The notes under the pieces are model-generated. The model was not told the DNA's origin. It made no database searches and saw nothing but the letters and a program-made list of their open reading frames with translations. Below are positions 50,105 to 58,552 of a stretch of 64,000 nucleotides of DNA, piece by piece. The translations under genes were made by a program, and so were the position numbers. Source of the DNA: Hirudo medicinalis (taxonomy: Eukaryota > Annelida > Clitellata > Hirudinida > Hirudinidae); contig MPNW01000476.1 in assembly GCA_011800805.1 (NCBI GenBank), forward strand, positions 119,107 through 183,106, written 5' to 3'. Position 1 is the first letter of the stretch. Every line of letters starts with the position of its first letter.

Positions 50105-50468
50105 TTAATAACAAAGATAACAATAATAATAATAATAATAATAATATAGATTTCTCGACTAGGAGTTTAAATTTAAAACTTATCATCACTTAAATGGTAT
50201 TAATATTGGAATGATTGATTAAATATCAGAATTAATAACAATTGATAAACTACTTGTTAGTTAAGTTACAAGTTAAAACTACCTTTGTGAATGGATTGAA
50301 TAAAGACTGGAGCTTGTTGGTCGATTTGCCGGTTGCAGCCGGAGATAGTTTGTGGTGGTTGGCCATGGTGCTCTTGCTTCCCTCCGACCTCAAAAGGGTA
50401 CCGTCCGAAGAAATGTCCACTAAGCTCGTCTCGTCAGACAAGATGGCGAACCTTCTATTCCGCCCAGG
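33706..50468 (-). CDS. PLEKHG5: DH-PH Rho guanine nucleotide exchange factor, PLEKHG5-like
   Basis: Activator of Rho-family GTPases. Exons in transcript order: 50468-50283, 49263-49009, 47044-46994, 46158-46012, 44893-44783, 44249-44079, 41068-40931, 40383-40267, 38807-38672, 38517-38414, 35567-35276, 35036-33706; 3039 nt, all phases consistent, 1012 residues plus stop; human PLEKHG5 is about 1060. The first exon begins at an acceptor, so upstream exons are missing. Order: N-terminal segment with ATGKSTNKLQSLFNPFTK; DH domain (EALWELLTTEVEYIRKVKVI; LFYCCLVNLQANQLLNE; DLIAKPFQRITKYSLLLFAI); PH domain (NLLFEGGLKFKDN; CFLFTDMLLITKP; AQAVYTLHGDSKVWVAHLI); then a Ser/Glu/Asp-rich tail mostly in the 1331-nt last exon. 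The DH domain is spread over introns of up to 3 kb filled with microsatellites. PLEKHG5 versus PLEKHG6 was judged from memory of domain layout and is less sure than the RhoGEF call. Confidence 0.9.
36016..36055. repeat. (TA)n and TTTA microsatellite
   Basis: Alternating TA run followed by TTTA units in a RhoGEF intron. Confidence 0.85.
36357..36712. repeat. Very long compound (ATT)/(ATC) microsatellite with an N
   Basis: ATT units pass into more than 80 ATC/ACC-type units in two blocks, interrupted by a short unique segment containing N at 36564. The apparent poly-His, poly-Ser and poly-Asp frames here are microsatellite artefacts. Confidence 0.95.
37150..37575 (+). pseudogene. Degenerate remnant of a repeat-borne protein with an EQGER-HQD motif
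   Basis: A frame with several stops reads KFMTDESFLSTMYNA, DAWIAFKDIVSTF, then ENLGAMIEEQGERLHQDV. The motif ENLGxxSDEQGERFHQDI is one I recall from a widely dispersed, transposon-associated protein of invertebrates. Multiple in-frame stops show it is dead. It is antisense to the RhoGEF, in the intron between exons 38414 and 35567. The element type is not known to me. Confidence 0.5.
38935..39960 (+). mobile_element. ORF1-only non-LTR retrotransposon fragment, frameshifted
   Basis: Three overlapping frames (38935-39150, 39153-39530, 39520-39720) together encode a LINE ORF1-type protein: coiled coil (KEQGKQIEELQKNLKELN), RNA-binding core (RQNNITVYNLTEKV; LEMFRIGNKVEESSKPRHLL) and C-terminal domain (FNKVILSLDLSKEDRED; KKWVVRIRGQPG). 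Frameshifts lie near 39150 and 39525. No ORF2 follows; after about 200 bases the sequence ends in an A-rich tail (39925-39955). Inserted in the RhoGEF intron on the opposite strand and flanked by similar AAT/AACATTTATT sequence on both sides. Confidence 0.75.
40492..40555. repeat. (ATT)n microsatellite
   Basis: About 20 ATT units in the RhoGEF intron upstream of exon 40383-40267; a shorter ATT tract lies at 40054-40085. Confidence 0.93.
41070..41290. repeat. AATC / AAATA imperfect tandem array
   Basis: Higher-order array of AATCAATC, ATTCAATC and AATAAATA tetramers, with blocks of about 90 bases partly repeated. It begins directly at the RhoGEF acceptor at 41069-41070. Confidence 0.85.
41519..41928. 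repeat. Cluster of CAA, GAT/GAC and AAT microsatellites
   Basis: (CAA)n 41521-41543, (GAT/GAC)n 41593-41670, and AAT passing into (GAT)n at 41786-41870, then AAT to 41928. RhoGEF intron. Confidence 0.93.
42110..43060. repeat. (ATT)n and (GAT)n tracts around a short open stretch
   Basis: (ATT)n at 42304-42370 and 42560-42625, (GAT)n at 42936-43010. Minus-strand 42300-42115 is open in more than one frame and not repetitive; I do not recognise it. Confidence 0.8.
43391..43520 (-). mobile_element. tRNA-derived SINE-like element
   Basis: On the minus strand, TCTAATGTTTAAGAC resembles a tRNA A-box region, followed by a perfect B box GGTTCGAATCC (43467 to 43457) inside a T stem, then CGTTGCGGGAGC. 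The acceptor stem does not close with upstream sequence, so this is not an intact tRNA. A short body and an AATAAACAACAACAAAC tail follow (43415-43393), as expected for a tRNA-headed SINE. Confidence 0.6.
43868..44430. repeat. ATC, AAT and GAC/GAT microsatellites around RhoGEF exon 44079-44249
   Basis: (ATC)n 43868-43897, (AAT)n 43971-43992, GAC/GAT 44256-44365 and (GAT)n 44395-44427 flank the exon; on the coding strand the last ends a few bases before the acceptor at 44250-44251. Confidence 0.92.
44580..44780. repeat. (CATC)n / (ATTC)n tetranucleotide array
   Basis: Imperfect CATC, CACC and ATTC units end at the RhoGEF donor at 44782-44781; on the coding strand the intron starts GTACGGATGAATGGATGGATG. 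Confidence 0.9.
44955..45070. repeat. (ATC/GTC)n microsatellite
   Basis: Mixed ATC and GTC units in a RhoGEF intron; a similar tract lies at 45865-45982, ending 30 bases from exon 46012. Confidence 0.9.
46180..46312. repeat. (ATT)n microsatellite
   Basis: About 40 ATT units, starting about 20 bases outside exon 46012-46158. Confidence 0.95.
46896..46992. repeat. (ATC)n and (CAA)n tracts abutting RhoGEF exon 46994-47044
   Basis: The CAA tract at 46960-46990 is, on the coding strand, GTTTGTTGTTGTTG starting exactly at the splice donor of the 51-nt exon. Confidence 0.92.
47460..48195. repeat. AAC/AAT mosaic, (TTG)n and (CAA)n tracts
   Basis: Degenerate AAC/AAT mosaic 47450-47700, (TTG)n 47970-48048 and (CAA)n 48140-48191. 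The TTG and CAA tracts flank about 90 bases of unique sequence in opposite orientation, so they could pair as an inverted repeat. Confidence 0.9.
48727..48804 (+). pseudogene. MAGI: Isolated exon of a MAGI-type guanylate-kinase domain, cut by an N
   Basis: Plus-strand exon after a good acceptor (TTGTGCAG at 48719-48726), reading TTRPPREGELDGVDYKFLSV and then EEFLE. This is the signature of the inverted MAGUK (MAGI) guanylate-kinase domain, a junctional scaffold. It stops at N 48805, where the next codon should continue the domain; what follows is ATT microsatellite. No other MAGI exon is visible. It lies antisense in a RhoGEF intron. It may be a misassembled fragment, a duplicated exon, or one exon of a gene with very long introns; I label it pseudogene only because no complete gene is present. 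Confidence 0.7.
48805..48945. repeat. (ATT)n microsatellite after the N
   Basis: ATT/GTT-rich tract to about 48943, in a RhoGEF intron. Confidence 0.93.
49963..50142. repeat. (AAT)n microsatellites
   Basis: Tracts at 49963-49985, 50045-50110 and 50123-50142 separated by short unique sequence. Confidence 0.93.
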
Positions 50469-52844
50469 CTAAATAAAATTAATGTTTATTTATTTCTTAT
50501 TAATTAAAATTATTGTTTATTTATTCCTTATTCTCTTGTCTTCAGTCCAAAACTTTATGACGAGTAGTTATTTGGAGGTTGTTTGTTAATGTTGCCTTTA
50601 AAACAAAACAAAAAACATTTTCAAAGCTATGTTTCCAAATGGAATTAACGGTTATTTTGTATATGTTTGAGTTAATTAATAAATACAGCAAAATTTCAGA
50701 TCTTAATTACATTATTCGCTGCCTAATTTTAATTCCACTGAATCGGCGGCAAGAAATTAGTTGCTAATTCAAATAAAATGGATGCCTGACTTCCCTAACG
50801 GGTTTATTTATTAAGGGAGGGCAATCTAATCATTACTCAGATAAGCAGCAGGCAAATATGTTGTGCACGATAAATGCCTAACACTGCAACCGGTTTAGAA
50901 AAGTTGCAAGCATCGGGCGATGCAAAGCATTTGGTCCTTTTTTTCTCCTCACAAAAAGTATTTTTTGAACTTTTTTTATCCATGGAAAAGCTTTTTGCAG
51001 TGTCTGCTCTCTTCCAACACCAACATTTCTCAAACTAAATGTACTGTCACTTATTCTGTAATTCTCATGTAAATAATTATCGAAATTCTAGCGTCTGAAT
51101 TTGTAATTGTAATGTGGTTTCAATTTATTTGCTTTCTCCTTGCTCGAGACGGTTTTTTTTCTCCAGGCATTGAAATGAGATTAACAAAAAAAACCTTTTA
51201 TTACACCAGACAAATCCAGGTGTGAACTGGATTTTCTCAATAAGCGTGAAATTTCAAGAGATGAAAGAATCGAATTAAAAACATTAAAACACGTTATAAA
51301 TAATTTAAAAAAAAAACAGAACTGAGAAACAACAAGGTTTTCCTTAGCCGTCACCAGGTGGGAAAGAGGCATCCAAATTTTATTTCCCTTTTCTCCATTA
51401 TTATCGTTATTCCCCATTAATAGACTGTGAACGTTTGTTGAAAATGTTGACCCTCCTCTCCAGGAAAGTGGTGCTGCTTACTTGGGTCACGTGGTTTGGA
51501 TGGAGATTCATTGTTCATTTGCATTTTTATTTTTTAATTGAAAATGCATCTTCCATTCACTCATTCTTCCATTAGTCAAAGAAGAATGAATTTCAGGGCT
51601 GCTTCGAAAATGACTCATGATTCTCACTGCGAAGCGGTGGTCTACATGATTTTATTTTTCATGCTGATTTTGTATTTTGTTTTTACTTGGCGATGTTTTC
51701 ACAATTTATAAAATGAAATTTGATAAACAATTGCAATCACCAAAAAAATGTTATTAGCAAATATATTTATGACTTTGCAAACGTTAAAATTATGAGCTGA
51801 CAACTTCAAATGAAAAAGAAGGATTGTGGAAATTGTTTGCTTTAAGTTCAGCATCCCCTGGGCTGCTGCTGATGATGATGATGAAGAAGAAGAAGATGAT
51901 GATGACGACGACGATGATGATGATGATGATATTGTCAATGAAGGTGATCACTTTGAAAAATGATGTCGGGAATGATAACGATGATGATGATGATGATTAA
52001 AACAACATGGCGTAGGCAAAGATTTCATCCATTTCAAATAATTCGTTATTTGAGATTTGTTATTTGTTATTATGAATTTGATCTATTAACTCTTTTAAAT
52101 GTATTTTTTTTTTCTTACCCTGGGCATATCTTCTCGAAAATATCCTTGATGAGAGTCCTATAAGTGCAACAAAACCCCTTTCTTCGTCTTCAACATCATC
52201 ATCATCATCGCCATCCTCTTCACCATCATCATAATCATCGTCATGGACAATGACAAAATTCGAAGATCCAAGGACAGAAAGCAAAGCCTCTGATCAAAGC
52301 AAAAGGATGGATAATGTATTTCAAACAAGTCACATTTAACCACAACTCGCTCAACAACAAGAAACTTCTGATATTTTTTATCAAAAAATCCTAAATAGTT
52401 GTTGAAAGGTTTGCGAAAATAAACGGAAAGTAGACAATTTCTTTCCACGAGGTGAGCACCGAACGATGTGGAAGCACGAGTTCCAACTACGAAGTTGCAG
52501 GCGAACTTGGAAAGAAAGATAACAAGTGAGTCCTCCATTTGCTGGTCGTAATGTTAGTTGTTCAGACATTTACAAAATTCATCAAATGTGTTCTCACCAT
52601 GAAATATATTAGATGTTCGTGATAAACAATGACAACAATCTTATGATTAAAGATGATTCATAAAGAGACGTGTTCTAAAGTAATGGATGTATTGCAATTA
52701 TTTTCACGTTAGACATGAACATTATGAATTAAGATTCCATGCCATTAGTTACTTCTTGAAACATGTTTCTTCAGAAAGAGTTAATGTCGTAATGTGAGTA
52801 AAGCGAATGTAATTAATGGAAAAGTCTTCGAACATTCAGTGACA
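50469..52844. other. Region without a supported gene: missing RhoGEF 5' end, dispersed repeat, microsatellites
   Basis: The first exons and promoter of the RhoGEF are expected here but I could not identify them. GAT/GAC and GAA tracts lie at 51868-51930 and ATC at 52196-52240. The segment 52415-52535 is a dispersed repeat also found at 57308-57395. A short open stretch with splice-like ends (minus strand, 52160 to 52121) might be an exon of the tandem family, but this is not established. Confidence 0.5.
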
Positions 52845-53110
52845 TTAACCGCTCGTTTCTGATCTGAGATCGAAATCTTGGTCTAAACTGGAAGTCTGGT
52901 CGGACTTAAAATATGACAACATTTATATAATTTATAAAAATATGATTTAGTTAATGCAAGAAATGTTACATTACGTTTAGCGCAAATGAACATTTTTAAT
53001 GATTTAAATTTAAATTCAATTAATACAATAAAAAATAGAACGTTCCTAACCCCTTGAATGTCGATTTCATTTAACCTTAGAATGCTGCCTGCAGAATGCG
53101 TTTGAAAATT
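52845..53110 (-). pseudogene. Extra 3' exons of the tandem family (copy E remnant or alternative end of copy D)
   Basis: 53050-53110 aligns with the D exon at 53547-53597: both are preceded by similar A/T-rich sequence and followed outside by AAAATAGAAC. It carries RLNEIDIQ against SHQIDFQR in D. A possible last exon 52904-52845 reads SDQTSSLDQDFDLRSETSG then stop, like the last exon proposed for copy B (GDSQSEGGGNSMLSLKSD). No N-terminal exons are attached, so it is either a partial tandem duplicate or an alternative 3' end for copy D. Confidence 0.5.
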
Positions 53111-53262
53111 TTCCTCAATTGCCTCAGTTGCCTTAACCTTGATGTAAGTTTTAATCATAATTACTAATCATAATATCACAATATTTAATGATTAGAGAGT
53201 TTAAGTAGTAATTGTTTTAATAGTGGGTTTTAAAATTTAGAACATGAATATGTTTTCAAATA

Positions 53263-55503
53263 TCAAATAATATTAACTTCTTCATTCCGACGCAAATTCT
53301 TCATTTGGCATGGAAAGAAGGAAGACTCCGAATACCTTCTTGGTTCCGGTTCAACGCGAACTTTACGATTTCGTTTCAAAGGCATGTAAGCCTAAAAAAA
53401 TATGTCAACTTTGCATAAATTATAACTAGGTCATATAAATTACTATGTTATTATGAAATATATAATCAATTAATGCAAGACATATTCATTTAGTCCTAAT
53501 GAATATTTATTTCTACCAATGGAATACAAAATAGAACTCCCCATACCCTCTGAAAGTCGATCTGATGCGAACGTCTATCAACACTGTCTTCGAAGTCCTG
53601 TTGAAAACATTTGGATTCATTTTCAATGAAATGCATGACATTCATCTAAGCTGTTCAAAGATTTGTAGTACTTTTCCAAAGAAAAGTGAAGGTTCAAGGC
53701 ACAACAGGCTGTTCTTTCCGTGGCTGATGTTCAAAGTCCCTGAGAAGTAGATGTTTTTTAGATCCTCTTTAACCACGTCGTCAAGTACAAAACTGATTTC
53801 TGTTTCCAGCGGTTTTCTTTCCCACAGTATGTCGTCCGAAATTTTCTGAAATTTTCATCTGAGGACTTAAAAAAACTCATGACTTTTCTTAACGTTGTTA
53901 TTGTGACCACGTTTAATCTGCATCCATGAATATAATGTGAATTTCATTTAAAAATTCTGTCTAAACTGTTCATAAAATCAGCGATTTGATGTGAGACTCG
54001 CCTTTTCAATGGGTAGGGTTCCAGTAGTTTTTACTGTTCGAGGGAATGAATATTTCGGCAGAGATATGCTCACGATTTCATTTCTCGTTTTCAAAACAAT
54101 CAGATGTTTCCCAATGTTTTGTAGGCCTTGTTTTGGTGGTCGGTCAAATTCCTTAATTGATTAGTATATTTATCCATATATTGCCTAGTATGTATTTAAA
54201 TTGTTGCAAATTTTAGATAAATATTTATATTAATATTTGATATAAAATACACGATAATCTAGATTTTTGCTATGAAACATTTGTCATTTACCATCTGGTC
54301 ATTCCGTCCTAATCATTTAACAATGCAATGACGTTAGTACAAACATCATCATCAACCATCTGGTCAGACTACTTCCTACAATTAGCTTCATTCCTCTAAC
54401 CTGATTTCCTGATTCTGGGTCCAGCAACACTAACAATGTGAATATCAGCACGTTGCCACTACGCAGCTGTCTTGAATACAGTTCTACATTGACAAAAAGG
54501 GTTTCTCTGGACATTAAAACAGTGGAATAGATGCCTGCTTCAGGTCCTTGAATCCCTCTGACCATAGCTGAACTACAACTAAATGGGGTCAAAATGGTGT
54601 TTAATTTCGGTTTATTAATTCAAAAAATTATTTTACCTCGTTAAAACATTAATCCTCGTTAAACTCGAACCTTCGGTACTGAAATATTTTAATAAAAATA
54701 GAATGTAATTGAATTGTTTGAATAATTTTTTAAATGTTCTGTAAAAAATTGGAAATGATCAAATAAGAAGTTAGAAATTATATAAATATCACATATTTTT
54801 TGACATTCCTCTAAGGTGTAATATTTTTTTACGGAATGCTTAACAGGGGTCTCTTTTTGTTTTGATATCAATGAATTAATATTGGCACTCAAATTCCGTG
54901 TTCATTGGTTAATTTGGTTCAATCAGATTTAATCGGTTTAATATTATGTTTATTTGGTTGTTCTAAACTTCAATTATATTACAGGTCATCCACTAGCGGG
55001 AATACATCCTTCGGGTGGTGCTTTTGCACGATTGATTATTCTGAATTATGTATTTTGGGACATTTACGTCCAATTAAAATTGTCATTGTCATTAACAAGT
55101 TATAAATGCTTAAATAATTACTGTAAATAATTAAGTGAGCAAATGCATTTTGTAAAATGTTTTGTATTATAAATTGATATTGATTTTGTGAAACATTGTT
55201 TGAAACAATAACGGCTATCATGTTGACTAATGCAATATGTATTATGATGATTTTGACGAAAACGTAGTCTGCTTCTACCACGGCAACTTAACCATTTTCC
55301 AATTATTGCATCACGAATCGATTATCAACATAAAGATATTTTTCTTAAAATAATTTTGTAATAGTTAACTTTTAGATTCATCAGAGGACTCACTAGGATT
55401 CATACTCTCCGACTGGATCATCCGCGGTGCTGGCCATCGACGTTTGAGACTTTGACAACTTTTTCATCTTTAAATAAAACTTCTTTTTCAGATAATTGCT
55501 CAT
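53263..55503 (-). CDS. Unrecognised tandem-family protein, copy D
   Basis: No function assigned. Exons: 55503-55394, 54678-54637, 54572-54401, 54151-54002, 53845-53672, 53597-53547, 53391-53263; 828 nt, 275 residues, all phases consistent. Start ATG at 55503 gives a basic N-terminus. Shared motifs with copies A and B: VRGIQGPEA, then SGNVLIFTLLVLLDPESG (exon 3); HLIVLKTRNEIVSISLPKYS (exon 4); SDDILWERKPLETE and GTLNISHGKNSLL (exon 5). The alternating short hydrophobic strands suggest an all-beta fold; no signal peptide or membrane segment is seen. Exon 4 ends at a GC donor (GAAAAG then GCGAGT) where copy A has GTAAGT. Exon 7 differs from the other copies. Confidence 0.65.
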
Positions 55504-55919
55504 TTTAAAAGCTAAATCAATTATTTTAAAATTTCTCTTAACAATATTTACAGGTATTTACACCGCTCTAACTTATATTGAGTAACCTCCTCGTCTTTCA
55601 ATGCCTAAAAGAATGTTATTATTTTATTGTGTGAGCCACTACATTGTATTAGTAGCAGAACATTACATCTGGCTTACGTACAACCATTTCATGATAGAAA
55701 GAACCCATTTTTTGACGATTTTCGTCTAATGAAAATTTCTAAAATTTTAGTATCTTATTTAATTAATGCTTCAAAAGTTACTTATTAAATTTGGTGAGAT
55801 ATTATTTTCAAACTTATTAAAAAATCTCAAAAATGTGTTTTTGCGGTGCAAAAAACGATAGAAATAAAACGACAAAAATCAATAATAACAACAATTTATT
55901 TTTTGACTCAAAAAGTTAT
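55504..55919. other. Intergenic, AT-rich
   Basis: Presumed promoter side of copy D. No gene or clear regulatory site seen. Confidence 0.5.
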
Positions 55920-56400
55920 TTAACGTGAAATTGCATTTCCAATTTTTGCCATTATTTCAATGCATCTTTTATCCATCGACAAAATTAATTTTTTTTTAAA
56001 AAGTCCGGTACCAGCTTATTCCAGGCTATCCTGATGTCATCTTCCAACTCTGATTTAGAATTAAATTGTCTTCCATCTTTGTAGACCAGTCTTGACAACT
56101 TACCCCAAGCATTTTCAATTGGATTGAGGTAAGGAGAACGAGTTGTCCAACTCAAAACGTTTATGTATCTCTCTTGGAAAAAGGCTCTTGTCAGATTTGA
56201 AGTATGGGTTGGAGCATTATCCTGTTGAAATACGTAATTAGAACCACATATCCTCTCGGCAAAAGCCGACTAAATTTTCTTTCATAAGAAAATATTATAT
56301 TGGTCCAACCTTCACCGTTTGAGAATATTGTTTTGGCCCATTGCAACTTCGTCCTGCGGAGCTGGGACCTTCAATCTCTTTTCATATTTTAAAACCTTGC
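55920..56400 (-). mobile_element. Decayed Tc1/mariner-family transposase, C-terminal part
   Basis: Minus-strand frame reads FQQDNAPTHTS, then SPYLNPIENAWGKLSRLVY, KDGRQFNSKSELEDDIRIAW: the second and third catalytic segments of a Tc1-type DDE transposase. It is broken by a frameshift in an A-run near 55990 and by stops upstream of 56240; the usual SPDLNPIE reads SPYLNPIE. I could not define both inverted terminal repeats. Confidence 0.8.
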
Positions 56401-56880
56401 TTGCATTTAAGTAATTTATTGTATGTTGATACGTTATCCAATATTTCTTGATGAAAACTTAGGCGCTAGAAAGTTGAAAGTTTGTGGGTGTTTCAAAACT
56501 TAAGAAAATAAACATCTCGTTGACATTTACTTCCTGTTATTCGAAAGAACGAAGATTTGATAAATATCGGCTTAATCATCATTGATTTGCCGTCTCATGA
56601 CGTAATATGACAAAAATACCATGACATTAGTTTCAATTCTTCGCATTCCTCTTACATTTCAATTGTTTAGAGTCATCGTTGCAAGCAGAAAACTGGCAAA
56701 AAGTTTTATTTGCGACTAAAATTTAATACATAAAAACTTATGTATGTCCGACAAGAATTATAGCTGCATATAAATTTCGTAATAAATAAATTTTAAATGT
56801 ATATAAATATAGAAAAATAAAAAAAAAAATATATAAAAAAATCTATCTGTCGTCTGAAAGCAGCCTCAATGACAAGTTTC
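56401..56880. other. Intergenic, AT-rich
   Basis: No gene seen between the transposase remnant and truncated copy C. Confidence 0.5.
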
Positions 56881-57305
56881 CTTCATATCTGATTGTGAGT
56901 CATCCTTCGAAAAAATGTTAAGTATTAATAGGATAATTCATCGTAACTTACACAACACGATTAAGCCAACCTTTTGGGTAGCTTTCAATATCCCAGACTG
57001 GAAGATGTTCCTTGATCCCTCGATTTCCTAACATTAAAAGTAAAATTAGATTTAGATTTTTCATTCAATATCAAATTATTTCAATAAAACAATATATTAA
57101 TGATCAATGCTTTGATAACTATTGTAATCGGTCGAAATTGCATTAATTTTTCAATGAAAAATGAAATCTCCAAGGTCGTAACATTGCTACTTCCATGGCT
57201 AATATTTATAGCTCCTTTGAAGAAAAAGTCAGACAAGTCCTTTTTATTTAAATCTTGAAATATAAAACAGAATTCTGTTTCGATCAATTCTTCTTCCCGC
57301 AGCAT
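56880..57305 (-). pseudogene. Truncated tandem-family copy C (exon 5 and 3' exon region only)
   Basis: Minus-strand 57305 to about 57100 encodes LIETEFCFIFQDLNKKDLSD and GAINISHGSSN, nearly identical to exon 5 of copy B, and 57031-56950 matches B exon 6. Homology to B ends at CCCGCAG (57300), where unrelated repeat sequence begins, so exons 1-4 are absent. The donor used in B (AAA then GTAATG) reads TTAATG here and is lost. Similarity continues in flanking DNA, showing a recent segmental duplication. Confidence 0.75.
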
Positions 57306-57400
57306 TAAATAAACGGAAAGTAGACAATTTCGAGGTGAGCACCGACTTCCAACTACGATGTTGCAGTCTGTTCGACAAGGAATGATAACAAGTCGCCAAA
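57306..57400 (-). repeat. Dispersed repeat, second copy at the copy C breakpoint
   Basis: Shares long blocks (GGAAAGTAGACAATTTC, GAGGTGAGCACCGA, TTCCAACTACGA) with 52420-52535; the copies differ by short indels. Family unknown. Confidence 0.65.
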
Positions 57401-57639
57401 ATAAAAGGCTTAAAAAATGTTCTTCTAGCAAGAAATCTTAGAGTGAGCGTTGGTGGAGGTTTCACTCGTTCCTCCTCTCAAAAGTGTGATACAAAAAACA
57501 TTCACAAGAGGTCGCCTACTAAATCTCTCTTTTACTTCCAAAGACAACCATTCTTGCAAAGGAATTCTGTGTAAATATGTTCGTTCATTATGTTTCATAT
57601 GTATTATTTATTACTATATTCCAATTATTAAATTGGTTT
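57401..57639. other. Unassigned
   Basis: No gene supported; a 75-codon plus-strand frame here has no recognisable motif. Confidence 0.4.
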
Positions 57640-57980
57640 CCAAACGTAAGACCAAGTACGAATACAAGTACCTGTAATCGGTATACTCGAGTATGAGTCG
57701 TATGTACCAAGTACACCATGTCTGATTGGAAAATTTACTTAGGTTCAAGTACAATTACAAGTAAAAGCATGGCAGCCGACAAAAATTTCGGCCCCCTAGG
57801 CACAGCGGCCAAGGGTCCGTATGTTATGTCAATTTGGTAATGGAAAAGCAAAAAAAAGTTCTTGTAGCCCGGGCGGGCCCCAAAAAATTACCGAGCTCCT
57901 GGGCATTGGTCCCCCGCCCCCTCTCGGCGACCTTGAGTACTTGTACCCAAGGTCTAAGAGTACAAGTAACAATTACCCAC
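57640..57980. mobile_element. AAGTAC-rich repeat, copy 2, split by a GC-rich insertion
   Basis: The same repeat as at 3262-3345 (GACCAAGTACGAATACAAG, ATCGGTATACTCGAGTA) runs 57648-57765 and resumes at 57930 (GAGTACTTGTACCC). Between them lies about 160 bases of GC-rich sequence with short complementary blocks (TCGGCCCCCTAGG; GGGCGGGCCCC), like a hAT-type non-autonomous element. Nested insertion is inferred. Confidence 0.5.
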
Positions 57981-58552
57981 GTATGTTGAGCTCTTGACTT
58001 GGAAAATCTTTGCTAGGGACACATAAAACGTTGAGGATTACAATTTCCCTGGTTCTATTTCGCAATGTTTAATTTTTTTGACCAAATAGCTTTTCTACGT
58101 AGATAGATTATTTGGAGGATTAATTAACAGCACTGCTTTCATCGAAAGATGTACGTCTCGCTTTATTTTGCATTAATCTTATTTGGTGAAGTTTCCAACT
58201 TGTAGATGTACATTCTACTGCCCTCGCAAACAATTGACTTATCTTAGTGATAATCGACAGTCTTAGTGATCTGGATTCCAAGTCGACTTTGCATAATAAT
58301 TACTTGCTTCATTTTTATAATAAATAACCATTTCATTATCGAAAATTATTCTCTTTCTATTTCTAATGTCTTACTAAAGAGTCACTGTCAATATTCAATA
58401 ACGATCTTTAATAAGTCTTTCAAATCACGTTGTATTACATTTCAGAAGACTGCATTTTTAAAGTCGATAGTCTTTTTCATGGCAGAGATTGAAACTTCAT
58501 CCTTATTTGTAATCATGATCACCATGGAAAGATGAAAAAAATATTGTGTTAA
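57981..58552. other. Intergenic, AT-rich
   Basis: No supported gene. A plus-strand frame at 58266-58535 has no motif. Confidence 0.45.
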
